A stretch of DNA of 40,967 bases from Bacteroidota bacterium (GCA_002746305.1 NVWV01000014.1:29025-69991), one strand, 5' to 3'. Positions 7,763 through 16,495 are shown, counted from the first letter of the stretch. Translations and numbers: made by a program. Notes: a model not told the origin generated them from the sequence alone.

Positions 7763-8317
7763 TTAACAGATTGCCTGTTTTAGTGCATTATCTGCTTGTA
7801 TTAAATGTCTTTCATTGTGTGCTACGATAAATCGAAAAGTATCACCTAATCTCATTTTTACTAGTTTCGAGATACTAATTGCTGTCGTTGTTTTGGTGAC
7901 ATTAATATTTCTTGAATTTTGAAGTAATTCAAGAAATTCTTTTTGCTGACGTATAAACCTATCAATAACCCGTGTGTCTAAACTACTACCTGAGGGATTT
8001 TTATCTTTGAATGTCTTCATTTTATTCAATTTCTTTTTGGGGAGCATTGTATTGACAAAATAGTTTCCAATTAGTCCACTTTTAAATGTTTTATCTGGTT
8101 TTGTCTGGCTTGTTTCAATGCTTCTTTTTATTTCAGGATTATAAAAATCGCCGTATAAATTCAGATGTTCAAGACATTCCAAAACACTCCATTTTTCTAG
8201 GCTTTCTTTGTGATTTAATGCATTTTTTGATAAGTCTCTATAGTTTTCGACTTTGTTAATATTGATTCTTGTTTTCTCAATTAACTCTGCGATTAATTCT
8301 GTTGTCTTAAACTCCAT
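7763..8317 (-). CDS. DinB-like four-helix protein
   Basis: A 184-residue protein with the DinB/YfiT fold pattern: a first long helix, WSVLECLEHLNLY with a metal-ligand histidine in the second helix, a middle loop (SGLIGNYFVNTMLPKKK), and a C-terminal helix with HNERHLIQA providing the other two histidines. Members bind a divalent metal and many act as thiol-dependent transferases or hydrolases; the substrate here is unknown. It follows the Crp-like gene by 55 nt and is probably translated from the same message, a pairing often seen in Bacteroidota. Confidence 0.8.
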   Translation of the reverse strand: MEFKTTELIAELIEKTRININKVENYRDLSKNALNHKESLEKWSVLECLEHLNLYGDFYNPEIKRSIETSQTKPDKTFKSGLIGNYFVNTMLPKKKLNKMKTFKDKNPSGSSLDTRVIDRFIRQQKEFLELLQNSRNINVTKTTTAISISKLVKMRLGDTFRFIVAHNERHLIQADNALKQAIC

Positions 8318-8372
8318 ACTTTTAAATTTTCACAAAGGTCCAGTGTTTGTAAACCATAAACATTGATTGAAA

Positions 8373-8909
8373 TTAAGATTTTTTAATTCTTGATAAAGTC
8401 TCAGGTGTCATTCGTAAATAGTCAGCGATATACTTGTTGGGGATTTCCTGAAACAGTTGAGGGCTTCTTTTAAGCACCCTTTTATACCTTTCAATGGGAG
8501 AGGAAGTTAAAATGTCTTTTTCTCTTTCTAATTGTTGTAGGATTAATTGCTCAAGTATTTTAGTCCAAATATTTTGCAATTCTGTATGAGAACTAATTAA
8601 GTCTTTGAACGTCTTTTTTTTGATGATTTTTAAGTTCGTTTTTTTTATAGCTTGAATATAAAAATCTGATGGTTCTTCAGTTATAAAACTGTCAAGAGAA
8701 ACTATAAAATTATTTTGATAACCAAATCGGATGGTATGTTCTTCCAATTCGTGGATTACATAAATCCTTAAGCTTCCATTTTTGATAAAATATAGGTTAG
8801 TATCAATACTTCCCTTTACCTTTAAATACTCATTCCTGCTTATTTCTATTTCATTGTCCCACAGATGGTTATTTTCGATAGTTTCTATTAAAAATTGTGT
8901 TTCTTTCAT
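8373..8909 (-). CDS. Crp/Fnr-type transcription regulator
   Basis: A 178-residue protein from the ATG at 8909; the frame extends to 8966 but those 19 residues are not expected in the family. The N-terminal half is a cyclic-nucleotide-like beta-roll (NLYFIKNGSLRIYVIHELEEHTIRFGY in outline, then FIVSLDSFI), followed by the long dimer helix and a winged-helix with IPNKYIADYLRMTPETLSRI as recognition helix. The phosphate-binding residues of true cAMP receptors are not evident, as in most Bacteroidota homologues. It heads a two-gene unit with the DinB-like gene. Confidence 0.85.
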   Translation of the reverse strand: MKETQFLIETIENNHLWDNEIEISRNEYLKVKGSIDTNLYFIKNGSLRIYVIHELEEHTIRFGYQNNFIVSLDSFITEEPSDFYIQAIKKTNLKIIKKKTFKDLISSHTELQNIWTKILEQLILQQLEREKDILTSSPIERYKRVLKRSPQLFQEIPNKYIADYLRMTPETLSRIKKS

Positions 8910-8970
8910 CTTAAATCGAGCGTGCTTTTTGCTGTACCGCAATATCCAAATAAACGGTTTAGCCAATCGC

Positions 8971-9003
8971 AGTTGTCGAAAGTAGGTATTAAAGAATGGG
9001 TTT
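8971..9003 (-). promoter_or_regulatory. Promoter, type-2 module
   Basis: The minus strand reads CCCATTCTTTAATACC, then TACTTTCG (8977-8984) as -7 element, then ACAACTGC. This is a diverged copy of the type-2 module (CCCATTCCTTTATGC, then TATTTTCG, then GTGGCTG). It lies 67 nt upstream of the Crp-like start. Confidence 0.55.
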
Positions 9004-9083
9004 GATTGAAACTATAAGCTGACCCTAACGAGGGGTGCTAATATCGCTAGTGTTTTTATTCGGTGTTGTCAATGATATAGTTG

Positions 9084-10034
9084 TTATAGTTTAATTGACC
9101 AATCTTTAATTGCTTTTCCTATTTCATGCGGATGATCCTCTTGTATGTAGTGTTTCCCTTTGCCAATGAATACCGTCTCAATATTTTGATATTCCTGTTG
9201 GATTCGCTCTACATCTTTCTTTTTAATTATCACTCCTGGTTTAGCATAGAGCAGTAGCTTGGGGATTGTGGTGCTTTTTAACCATGTAGCATAGGTTTCG
9301 AAAATGAGATGATTTCTTTGTGGTGTACCACTAAAGGGAAGTTCTTTGGGCCAAACGGCCAATGGTTTTCTGGTTGCAACAGTAGGATAGGGTGCTAGGT
9401 AATATGCTTTTTCTTCTTTCGTCAATTTTCTTTTGGTCCCTACTTTAAACAGGAATGTGTTGACGAAAAAATTCTTTTCTGCTGTCATTTTATACCCTTT
9501 TTTATCATCTCGTAGTCGTTTAAACAGAACCCGTTCAAAGAAGCTTCCATCTTCCCATTTAGGAGCTTTGGTCATTGCTTCCATAAACACAATTCCTTTA
9601 ATATTATCTTCATGAGTAGCTGCATAATTAAAACCAAGAGCCGACCCCCAATCATGTAGTACTAAAACAATGTTTTTTAGGTCCTTTTGTATAATAAAGG
9701 CGTCTAAATACTTGATATGATCCTGATAGGTATAGTCAATATCGGGTTTATCAGATTTCCCCATCCCAATTAGATCTGGGGCAATTACTTTCCCTTTTCC
9801 TTTTACATATGGGATTATGTTTCGCCATAAGTAATTTGACGTGGGATTGCCATGTAGAAAAAGAAAAGTAAGTTGATCGGTGTCAGATGAATCAGTATAC
9901 TCTTCGATATAATGCATTTTAGAACCGTGTACTTCAATATACTTTGATTCATAGGGGAAGTCCGAAGAGATTTTTTGTGCCATTACATTCACTATTGATA
10001 AAATAGAAAGTGTGATTGTTGTTATAATTTTCAT
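9084..10034 (-). CDS. Haloalkane dehalogenase-like alpha/beta hydrolase, exported
   Basis: A 316-residue hydrolase. The catalytic pattern is that of haloalkane dehalogenases (LinB/DhaA group): HGNPTSNYLWR with Asn63 for halide binding, APDLIGMGKSDKP, nucleophile Asp128 followed by Trp129 in LVLHDWGSALG, an acidic Glu152 in FMEAM, and the base His295 in GKHYIQEDHP. Such enzymes replace a carbon-bound halogen with hydroxyl. Unusually, it starts with a signal peptide (MKIITTITLSILSIVNVMAQ), so it should act outside the cytoplasm. It is the last gene of an AraC-SDR-hydrolase unit, 6 nt after the SDR gene. Activity on halogenated substrates is an inference from the residues. Confidence 0.85.
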   Translation of the reverse strand: MKIITTITLSILSIVNVMAQKISSDFPYESKYIEVHGSKMHYIEEYTDSSDTDQLTFLFLHGNPTSNYLWRNIIPYVKGKGKVIAPDLIGMGKSDKPDIDYTYQDHIKYLDAFIIQKDLKNIVLVLHDWGSALGFNYAATHEDNIKGIVFMEAMTKAPKWEDGSFFERVLFKRLRDDKKGYKMTAEKNFFVNTFLFKVGTKRKLTKEEKAYYLAPYPTVATRKPLAVWPKELPFSGTPQRNHLIFETYATWLKSTTIPKLLLYAKPGVIIKKKDVERIQQEYQNIETVFIGKGKHYIQEDHPHEIGKAIKDWSIKL

Positions 10035-10040
10035 GTTTGA

Positions 10041-10850
10041 TTATTTAATAGTTACCATTTTATACATCATTTTGCCCCAAAAAGCAGAAGCTGCTTTTCT
10101 AGACATTAAAATTTTCATCACCTTAGCCATTATTCGGTTCATACTTCCTCCAATGTGTGATGGTTTGTTTTTGAGTAGAGCTTTCAGTCCTTCAGTGACT
10201 AGCTCATCTACTGTTTGAGGTTTCATAGGAAGATGGGATGCCATATCAGCATCTTGATTTTCGGTAAGACCTGGAGTGTCTGTTGGGCCAGGAACTAAAA
10301 CAGTTACATTGATCTCCTCTTTTTTCAATTCAAAATTCAGGGCCTCACCTAAATTGAGGATGTACGCTTTGGCGGCAGCATAATCTGCTGCATAAGGAAC
10401 CCCTTGAAACGCAGTAGTAGAGGAAACTAATAAAAGCCCTCCTTTTTTCCTTTCTTTAATACGTCGTGTACTAAACCAATGAGAAATTTTCATTTGAGCC
10501 ATTACATTTAAATGTATCATAGCTTCAAAATCCATCATAGGAATTTTACTAAAAGCTCCCATTCGAGCTCCTCCAGCATTCGATACGACTAAGCCAATAT
10601 CCAAGCCCTTGGTGATGTTTTCTATCTCTATAAGAAAATTAGGTTTGCTTAAATCAACACTAGCAAATCTAACTTCAACATTATACCTGTTTTTAAGCTT
10701 TTTACTAAGTTCATTCAAGAGAGGTTCTCTTCTTGCTATTAAAATTAAGTTAATACCCTTACCGGCTAATTGAATAGCAAACTCTTTTCCTATTCCAGAG
10801 GAGGCTCCAGTAACAACTGCCCATGAGCCAAATTTTTTCAATTTTTCCAT
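10041..10850 (-). CDS. Short-chain dehydrogenase/reductase
   Basis: A 269-residue classical SDR. The cofactor motif TGASSGIG is at 14-21, IARRE follows the second strand and favours NADP, NAGG is present, and the active site shows LLLVSSTTAF with the catalytic Ser and DYAAAKAY with Tyr and Lys. The ending (VMKILMSRKAASAFW) is an extended helix as in the DltE/YqjQ-like subgroup that often handles lipid-like alcohols or ketones. Substrate unknown. It is sandwiched between the AraC-type regulator and the hydrolase. Confidence 0.9.
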   Translation of the reverse strand: MEKLKKFGSWAVVTGASSGIGKEFAIQLAGKGINLILIARREPLLNELSKKLKNRYNVEVRFASVDLSKPNFLIEIENITKGLDIGLVVSNAGGARMGAFSKIPMMDFEAMIHLNVMAQMKISHWFSTRRIKERKKGGLLLVSSTTAFQGVPYAADYAAAKAYILNLGEALNFELKKEEINVTVLVPGPTDTPGLTENQDADMASHLPMKPQTVDELVTEGLKALLKNKPSHIGGSMNRIMAKVMKILMSRKAASAFWGKMMYKMVTIK

Positions 10851-10918
10851 CTTTATATTTTTTGTAATACAAAGGTGGACAGAAGGAATAAGCTGCTATT
10901 TGCAGATTAGTTCAGAAA

Positions 10919-11767
10919 CTATGCAGTTTGGTTCAGCCGGTAATCAGAAGGCGATTCCCCATATTGAGTTTTGAAGGATCTATTAAATGTGGATATTGTT
11001 TCAAAGCCACAATCGTAGGCTATTTCAGAGATTCGAGTGTCTTTGGATGCCAACATTCTAATGGATTTTTCCAATTTCATCTTTCCCAGATACCTTTTAG
11101 GGCTTTCGTTGAATGTTTCCTTAAACTTCCTTTTAAAAGAAGAAACACTCATTGCACACAGTTGAGCAAATTCATCAACCGAAAGGTTAGAATACATGTT
11201 ATTGTTAATTGTAGTCCTAAACTCAGTATCATTTTTTCTAAACATAGCAGCTAGAAAATCCAATTGGGATGGAGCGTTTAATGTTTTAGTTATGAGTAGT
11301 ACGAATTCTTTGATTTTTGTTTTAATCAAAGCTTCATCTGCTAACTCTGGATTGTCGAGCAGCATGTTTATGCTTTCCTTGAAATTATTTAGTAGCCCAT
11401 CTATCTGAATTTGTTTGGCATTGTAATTAACATAATGGGTAGAATCTGAAATGTCAAATTGAAAAAGTTCTTCAACAATTGATGGGTAAAGAAGAATGCC
11501 TAACACCTCAATTCGACCATTATTTTTTATTTTTTGCTTCGTATTGGTTTCAAAAAAATAATCAAAACATTTGGCTAAAAGACCTTTTCCTTTTTTGAAA
11601 GATAGGAATTCATTCGGTGTTCTTACGGAAAATTCACCTTCGTTAATAAACATAAAACAAGCTTCATTATTTTGATATTGCTTGGGAATTCGATCAAAAC
11701 CTGACATAGCAATTTTTTCAAAAACCACGTGTCCTTTATATTTTAATACCTTTAGTTCTGAGACCAT
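10919..11767 (-). CDS. AraC-family transcription regulator
   Basis: A 282-residue protein. The first 170 residues form a cupin-like sensor (CFMFINEGEFSVRTPNEFLSF, GRIEVLGILLYPSIVEELF) like that of the ExsA group, and the last 100 are the double helix-turn-helix: VDEFAQLCAMSVSSFKRKFKETF and ISEIAYDCGFETISTFNRSFK, ending YGESPSDYRLNQ. It precedes the SDR and hydrolase genes by 68 nt and probably activates them. It starts only 20 nt after the stop of the small gene at 11788, so part of its transcription may come from that gene's promoter. Confidence 0.9.
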   Translation of the reverse strand: MVSELKVLKYKGHVVFEKIAMSGFDRIPKQYQNNEACFMFINEGEFSVRTPNEFLSFKKGKGLLAKCFDYFFETNTKQKIKNNGRIEVLGILLYPSIVEELFQFDISDSTHYVNYNAKQIQIDGLLNNFKESINMLLDNPELADEALIKTKIKEFVLLITKTLNAPSQLDFLAAMFRKNDTEFRTTINNNMYSNLSVDEFAQLCAMSVSSFKRKFKETFNESPKRYLGKMKLEKSIRMLASKDTRISEIAYDCGFETISTFNRSFKTQYGESPSDYRLNQTA

Positions 11768-11787
11768 ACTACCTATTCAGTTTAGTT

Positions 11788-12180
11788 TTATTTTAACATT
11801 ATTTTTCTGAATACAAGTTCCTTATATTTTTTTAGAGAGTCGATTTCAACGTTTCTTGTTTTAGTTAACTCACTATAAGCCATATCAAATCGGTACGTTT
11901 TATTTACAACCTCTTTTAACATCTGTTCTATTTTTTCTTCTCCATTATAATTAACGACTAACTGTCTGTAAAGTTCTATTTCAGCATTTGTTTTGTTAGT
12001 CTTGTTTGTGAAGCAATGTCCACCAGTTTTGAAGTTGCAATAGGAGTTGTCGAATATCCGCCAGTCGTATTTTATAGCGTAATTTTCAAAAGACAATTTA
12101 TGCTCAAATGCTGGATCAATCAAATAAAGAGACCCAATCCCACTTAGAATAAATAGTGATATAATTATTATCTTTTTCAT
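11788..12180 (-). CDS. Small membrane-anchored protein, unknown
   Basis: A 130-residue protein with one N-terminal hydrophobic segment (MKKIIIISLFILSGIGSLYLI), either an anchor or a signal peptide. The rest is hydrophilic, with a possible disulfide pair in SYCNFKTGGHCF, then a helical end (EKIEQMLKEVVNKTYRFDMAYSELTKT). No family recognised. It is directly followed by the AraC-type gene. Confidence 0.6.
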   Translation of the reverse strand: MKKIIIISLFILSGIGSLYLIDPAFEHKLSFENYAIKYDWRIFDNSYCNFKTGGHCFTNKTNKTNAEIELYRQLVVNYNGEEKIEQMLKEVVNKTYRFDMAYSELTKTRNVEIDSLKKYKELVFRKIMLK

Positions 12181-12220
12181 TTTCTAATGACACATAGTGT
12201 TTCTGCGGGCAAAATCAGTA

Positions 12221-12250
12221 ATGGAGCGAAGATAGAAAATCTATCTAAAA
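12221..12250 (-). promoter_or_regulatory. Promoter, type-3 module
   Basis: The minus strand reads AGATTTTC-TATCTTCG-CTCC with the -7-like element at 12227-12234, one base from TAnnTTTG. The same TCTATCTTCGCTCC occurs at 25571-25578 inside a larger shared segment. It lies 47 nt upstream of the ATG at 12180. Confidence 0.55.
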
Positions 12251-12300
12251 GGCGATACCAAGGAATTTAGTTATTTGTTGTGAGATGGAGTGAAGCGTTG
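12221..12300. repeat. Type-3 spacer repeat, copy 1
   Basis: This segment and 25567-25645 are clearly related: GGAGCGAAGATAGA, a short variable pair, ATCTATCTAAA, then a middle of similar length and TTTAGTnnTTTGTTGTGnGAT, then AGnGGAG-like bases. The core GATAGA-nn-TCTATC is palindromic. Both copies are placed just upstream of a minus-strand start codon. The rest of the 293-nt spacer holds no supported gene. Confidence 0.55.
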
Positions 12301-12473
12301 CTGTGGAGTCGTAACTTCTGGATAAAAACGCAGGGTATTAAGAGTGCTGTTCTTTTTGGATTTACGGTTCAAGACCGATTTTTGGATTTATATTTTAATT
12401 GGCTGGCTAGAATCTAATGACTTTTCTGATTACAGATAGATCCTATGTTTATTCGTCCTTTGTTCTGGAAGGT

Positions 12474-13028
12474 TTAATTCCGTTCGAGTATTCGTTTGGC
12501 AGCCTCTACAGCCGCTGGTACTAAGGAATTATCGGTTGCTATATTCTCTAGTTCGGGAGTTGATTTATTCTGAAATCTAGACTCAAAATGGCGAACGGAT
12601 ACCTCAAATTTATTACTCTGAGATTCTTCAGTTTCTTCATTTGTTTCGATGAAAGACTTGAAAGCAGAAAACACATCTGGGTTTAAGGTAAAGTGCAGAA
12701 TTAAAATTGCTAGTGCAGTTAGTTCGATTGAAATGATTCCTATTCCAAATGAAAGGGTGTGAGTGTAGAAGCTAATTAGGGGTGTAAATGCAAGAATCGT
12801 AAGAATTGCAAATACCTGTTTCCAAACTGGTTTGTTCACAAGAATTAGGGTTAACACGATAGCTAGTCCAAATCCTGCATATAACACTGTGTCTACAAGC
12901 ACATAGACAACTTCGTTTCCTTCTTTGTTCAGGTGACTGGATGCTAAGAGTGTTTGGATCACATGAGTTAGTACCAGAATTGATGCAATTCCAAAGGGGA
13001 TTAGTTTAGATAATTCTTTTTTCGTCAT
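12474..13028 (-). CDS. Four-helix membrane protein, unknown
   Basis: A 184-residue protein with four predicted membrane helices: near 10-28 (IPFGIASILVLTHVIQTLL), 42-65, 69-87 and 90-113, then a cytoplasmic or periplasmic tail of about 70 residues with many acidic positions (ETNEETEESQSNKFE) and a helical end VPAAVEAAKRILERN. No family recognised. Single gene in the array under a type-2 promoter. Confidence 0.65.
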   Translation of the reverse strand: MTKKELSKLIPFGIASILVLTHVIQTLLASSHLNKEGNEVVYVLVDTVLYAGFGLAIVLTLILVNKPVWKQVFAILTILAFTPLISFYTHTLSFGIGIISIELTALAILILHFTLNPDVFSAFKSFIETNEETEESQSNKFEVSVRHFESRFQNKSTPELENIATDNSLVPAAVEAAKRILERN

Positions 13029-13062
13029 TAAGAATGATACATAGAGTTTCCTTATTCAGGAA

Positions 13063-13098
13063 ACAGCCACCAAAAATAAACATAAAAGAATGGGTTTA
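13063..13098 (-). promoter_or_regulatory. Promoter, type-2 module
   Basis: The minus strand reads CCCATTCTTTTATGTT, then TATTTTTG (13071-13078, exact consensus), then GTGGCTG. It lies 42 nt upstream of the ATG at 13028. Confidence 0.65.
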
Positions 13099-13164
13099 AT
13101 ATAGACATGTGTATGAGCTAGTCGCAGGCAGGTACAAGAGATGGTTTTGCTAATATGCATTAAT

Positions 13165-13179
13165 TTTCGCCTTGCGAAA
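13165..13179. terminator. Hairpin downstream of the POT gene
   Basis: TTTCGC-CTT-GCGAAA is a perfect six-base stem with a three-base loop, 19 nt after the stop codon at 13198 in the direction of transcription. It lacks a long T run. Confidence 0.35.
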
Positions 13180-13197
13180 GCGAGGAACCCATATTTC

Positions 13198-14415
13198 TTA
13201 TACTGTGTTGTAGGTAGTTTTTCTTTTCCCATAGGATCTATAAATTATTAGCCCTATACAAATAGTAATCATCATAATTATTCCGATTATAAATCCTAAA
13301 ATAGGGTTGGCATACAATTCGTCATTAAACAAACCTAAAATTACTGAGAATAAGGTGGTAGGAATAAAAGCCAAACTAACTAAGATTGCTAAGTATTTTG
13401 GGTTAGAATATTGCGTTAATATGGAATGAATTATTGGTGCAATGTGAATTTCCGAAATGCCTAAAAATAATAATGAAAGTATATAGAAAACGGTATGTTG
13501 CTCCAATGGGATTTCAGGTATTAAAAATAAAATTCCAAAAGATATTGTCCCAAAAATAAAACCAATTATTAATTTAGAAAGTCGATTATTATAGAAGAAA
13601 GTCCATAAAATAATTGCTGAAATGCTAATGGGCAGGACAAAAACTGAATTTAAGGACGTCCACATACTTTTCGGAATGCTCAAAGTTGATATTTCGCTCA
13701 GTTTTAATTGCAAATCAAAAATCCTGATGTTTCCTAGTTCATATATAGTCCAAAATAAACCGACAACCACAAAAGCAATTGAAATATTTATAATTCGTTG
13801 ATTAATAGTTACTGGGTTTTCAGTTGTTTGTTCGATTTTTTTATCTTTTAAAAATAGAATTGGGATTATTGAAAGCAGCATTATGATTCCGGCAATAACA
13901 AAGCCAATATTCCATCCATATCTTTCTCCAATATATCCAATTGACATAACACCAAAGAATGCTCCCAAATTGGCGGCTAAATAGAATATTGTAAATCCGG
14001 CATCTAAAAGTTTTGTTTTCTTTAAATATAGTTTTCCGAAGTTTGAAATCATATTAGGGGTATATAAGCCACCACCTAAAACGACAAGGAATAATCCTAT
14101 ATAAAGTCCGTGTGTTGTCGGTATATAAAGACTAAAAGCACCCAATGCTTGTATCACTCCACCTATAATTAACGCTTTTTTATTTCCAATAACCAAATCT
14201 CCAAGAATTGCTCCAATGACTTTAGAAAAGAGGAATGATGCGGTGAATAAACTATAAATTTTGAATGCTGCAAACTGTTGCATTTTTAGACTTTCACCTA
14301 TCATATACAGGACAATCAAAGAACGCAATCCGTAAAATGATGCTCTTTCTAATGCTCTGGATAGAGCATACAGCAAAGTCTCTGTGGAATGTGTTTGGTT
14401 TTTAATTCTTAGCAT
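13198..14415 (-). CDS. POT-family peptide transporter (MFS)
   Basis: A 405-residue membrane protein with about twelve hydrophobic segments. The segment ALERASFYGLRSLIVLYMIG corresponds to the ExxERFxYYG region that opens proton-coupled oligopeptide transporters, and the loop LGDLVIGNKKALIIGG matches the family's first cytoplasmic loop. FGVMSIGYIGERYGWNIGF is the next conserved segment. It should import small peptides or related molecules with protons. The protein is somewhat short for the family. Its last residues, TTYNTV, are encoded by a sequence that resembles an attC-like arm. Confidence 0.8.
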   Translation of the reverse strand: MLRIKNQTHSTETLLYALSRALERASFYGLRSLIVLYMIGESLKMQQFAAFKIYSLFTASFLFSKVIGAILGDLVIGNKKALIIGGVIQALGAFSLYIPTTHGLYIGLFLVVLGGGLYTPNMISNFGKLYLKKTKLLDAGFTIFYLAANLGAFFGVMSIGYIGERYGWNIGFVIAGIIMLLSIIPILFLKDKKIEQTTENPVTINQRIINISIAFVVVGLFWTIYELGNIRIFDLQLKLSEISTLSIPKSMWTSLNSVFVLPISISAIILWTFFYNNRLSKLIIGFIFGTISFGILFLIPEIPLEQHTVFYILSLLFLGISEIHIAPIIHSILTQYSNPKYLAILVSLAFIPTTLFSVILGLFNDELYANPILGFIIGIIMMITICIGLIIYRSYGKRKTTYNTV

Positions 14416-14470
14416 TAATTTTCTGTAGAGGTAATTAGATATATCGCACCGTTAATAAAGTTTCAAATTC

Positions 14471-14510
14471 ATAGAGCGTTCAAGACAAATATACGTTTGT
14501 ATTCTAAAGT
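14471..14510 (-). promoter_or_regulatory. Promoter, type-1 module
   Basis: The minus strand reads ACTTTAGAATACAAACG, then TATATTTG (14486-14493), then TCTTGAACGCTCTAT. It differs by one base from the copy at 18601 over about 40 bases and lies 70 nt upstream of the transporter start. Confidence 0.75.
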
Positions 14511-14536
14511 GGTAAATGGAGTCATTGTCACGTTTA

Positions 14537-15352
14537 TTATCCTTCTAATTCTTTTATTGTTCCTTCTAAAACCGGGGCCCAGCCCCTCTGGATGTCGTTG
14601 GGGTCGTTTTTAGCTATGTTCAAATTCTTGCGTAATACTGGCAAGAAGTCTTTATCATTTAGTTTTATGATTGCTTCAAATAATTGAGTTCCATAATTTC
14701 CATTGTTGAGTTCAGAAAGAATAACGTTCTTTATTCCTTGGTCCATTCTATTCGCTAATCCCGCAATAGCTTCTGATTTAGTGTCAAAGTCGGTATCATT
14801 GATTCTATTCCATAATGCAGCTCTGATTTCTTCTGAATCAATTTCGAGTAGAGTTCCCAATCCAAAAGTTGCCCAGTTTCTTACATCACCGTGCTTGTCA
14901 TTCGATAACTCAATTAAAGTTTTTATGGCATCTTCATTTTCTAAACCAGAAATAGCACGTGTTAACTCAAACCGAACATACGAAAAACTATGATTTTTAT
15001 ATTCTCCTAGTATTGAAATCTGGTTGGCATTAATATTCTCATTGTTATGACCGATTGAAGACAAAATTGCAGAAATCACTTTGGGTGACTTTTCATTTTC
15101 TAATAATCTGAAATATAAATCTACAGTTTTAGTTTGTTGAAACCTTGGGTTGAAACCCAATTGGGCTAAGACGTAAATTCCAATGATTTTTTTCTTTTCA
15201 CTTTCAGAGTTAGCCAGTTTGAAAGCTTGATTATAAACTTCCTCCGTTGGTCTTGATCTCAATTCAGAAATATTATCCCAATAGGTTTGTTTCGTTTTAT
15301 TTTTGAGAAGACGATCGAATATCTTTTCAGAGGTCCATTTTTTTCGACTCAT
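14537..15352 (-). CDS. HEAT-repeat protein
   Basis: A 271-residue, fully helical protein with about five HEAT-like repeats; clear examples are SPKVISAILSSIGHNNENI, HSFSYVRFELTRAISGLEN, HGDVRNWATFGLGTLLEID and TDFDTKSEAIAGLANRMDQG. Each has the aspartate or arginine-valine pattern of PBS-lyase-type HEAT units. Such proteins serve as binding scaffolds; no partner is indicated. No signal peptide. Single gene under a type-1 promoter. Confidence 0.8.
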   Translation of the reverse strand: MSRKKWTSEKIFDRLLKNKTKQTYWDNISELRSRPTEEVYNQAFKLANSESEKKKIIGIYVLAQLGFNPRFQQTKTVDLYFRLLENEKSPKVISAILSSIGHNNENINANQISILGEYKNHSFSYVRFELTRAISGLENEDAIKTLIELSNDKHGDVRNWATFGLGTLLEIDSEEIRAALWNRINDTDFDTKSEAIAGLANRMDQGIKNVILSELNNGNYGTQLFEAIIKLNDKDFLPVLRKNLNIAKNDPNDIQRGWAPVLEGTIKELEG

Positions 15353-15383
15353 TGTGTTGATGTTTGGTGTAAAGAGGTGCTTT

Positions 15384-15425
15384 TCATAGAGCGTTCAAGA
15401 CAAATATACGTTTGTATGTTAAAGT
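15384..15425 (-). promoter_or_regulatory. Promoter, type-1 module
   Basis: The minus strand reads ACTTTAACATACAAACG, then TATATTTG (15401-15408), then TCTTGAACGCTCTATG. It lies 48 nt upstream of the HEAT-protein start. Confidence 0.75.
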
Positions 15426-15461
15426 ATGTTCGCCGCATTTAGAATTATTCTCACTATTATT

Positions 15462-15490
15462 TGCGGAGATTAATGGTCTTATTCTCCGCA
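15462..15490. terminator. Hairpin TGCGGAGA / TCTCCGCA
   Basis: A perfect eight-base stem (15462-15469 with 15483-15490) and a 13-base loop, 67 nt after the stop codon at 15557 in the direction of transcription. It could be a terminator or part of the spacer structure. Confidence 0.35.
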
Positions 15491-15556
15491 TTTTGGTTTT
15501 GTATGCCACGCACTGCTTTGTAACCTGCCAGCAAGCCAATACTGTTTAGCAGACTA

Positions 15557-15799
15557 TTAGTCTATATGTTCTCTGTTATCTAAAATAGATTTTACATTAA
15601 GATAAGCGTTTTGCCACTTTTCAGTTTGTTTGAAATAAATCGTAGAATTATCGGATGAATCTGGATTTTCAATTAAATCTGACTTCTCAAATGATTCTTC
15701 ACATTGCTGTAAACGCAAAAGGTATCCTAGTAGCTCTTTAGTTCCTTTTTTTTTCAATTCAATAGGACTTAGAACTATGGGTTTTTTCTTTTTTGGCAT
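15557..15799 (-). CDS. Small hypothetical protein
   Basis: An 80-residue protein that starts with a lysine cluster (MPKKKKPIVLSPIELKKKG) and is mainly helical (TKELLGYLLRLQQCEESFE, EKWQNAYLNVKSILDNRE). No family recognised. The real start is supported by the basic N-terminus and the position of a decayed type-2 promoter remnant about 100 nt upstream. Confidence 0.5.
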   Translation of the reverse strand: MPKKKKPIVLSPIELKKKGTKELLGYLLRLQQCEESFEKSDLIENPDSSDNSTIYFKQTEKWQNAYLNVKSILDNREHID

Positions 15800-15867
15800 T
15801 TATGGTTTCGGGTTTTAAAATTAGTTTGATTTCCGTTCTTTATTATCGGTGTCAATTTCGTTTCAGT

Positions 15868-15920
15868 TAACAACCAGACAAATGAAAACTTCCCTCGACC
15901 AGTAGCCACCGAAGGGGGCT
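15868..15920. repeat. Decayed type-2 spacer remnant
   Basis: ACTTCCCTCGACCAGTAGCC followed by ACCGAAG matches the left part of the type-2 modules at 16530 and 17040, but the right part, which would hold the -7 element, is replaced by GGGGGCTAGGCTG. Confidence 0.5.
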
Positions 15921-15937
15921 AGGCTGTGTAATTCGGA

Positions 15938-16495
15938 CTAATGAGAGCCACTGCTAGTTACTGTATTCTTTTTGTTCTTCTTTTTTTGATTTGCAACTAA
16001 TAGCAGTGAATTCAAATAATCTGTATCGTACTGTATCGTTCTAATGTTCCCAAGTTTATAATCCTGTGTTTCAGCCCAAACTCCTTTTGGGCTTAAAGAA
16101 TCTATTGTCAAATTATTTTTTTTAATTGATTTTACCTTTCCAATATAACTGTAGAGATTACTTTTTGAGTCAAATTGAAATGTTCCAAATTTTGCGGTCA
16201 AGTGATTTAGGATAGATTGAATAGTATCAATTGGTATTTTATCTGCAGGTAAAACGGATTCACCTTTCAACTTTAGAACCTTTTTATAGAATCGTTCCTC
16301 CTCATCTAGACGGTATGAGAGTATGAATTTATTACGTAAGATTATATATCCATCAATAATATAATCAACGGTGTTATATTTTAATAATGTCCAATCATCA
16401 TTGTAGTCAATAATGTAACCTCTATAAATCTCAATTTTATTTACATATTCAAATCTGAATGACACAATTTGTCCAATATGTTTCTTTTTATTCAT
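15938..16495 (-). CDS. Hypothetical protein with beta-rich N-terminal domain
   Basis: A 185-residue protein. The first 60 residues run as short strands (IGQIVSFRFEY, IYRGYIIDYNDDWTLLKYN, YIIDGYIILRNKFI), a pattern that recalls a small Sm- or SH3-like barrel. A second beta-rich part follows (YIGKVKSIKKNNLTIDSLSPKG), and the end is basic (NQKKKNKKN). No signal peptide, no recognised family. Single gene under a type-2 promoter. Confidence 0.55.
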   Translation of the reverse strand: MNKKKHIGQIVSFRFEYVNKIEIYRGYIIDYNDDWTLLKYNTVDYIIDGYIILRNKFILSYRLDEEERFYKKVLKLKGESVLPADKIPIDTIQSILNHLTAKFGTFQFDSKSNLYSYIGKVKSIKKNNLTIDSLSPKGVWAETQDYKLGNIRTIQYDTDYLNSLLLVANQKKKNKKNTVTSSGSH

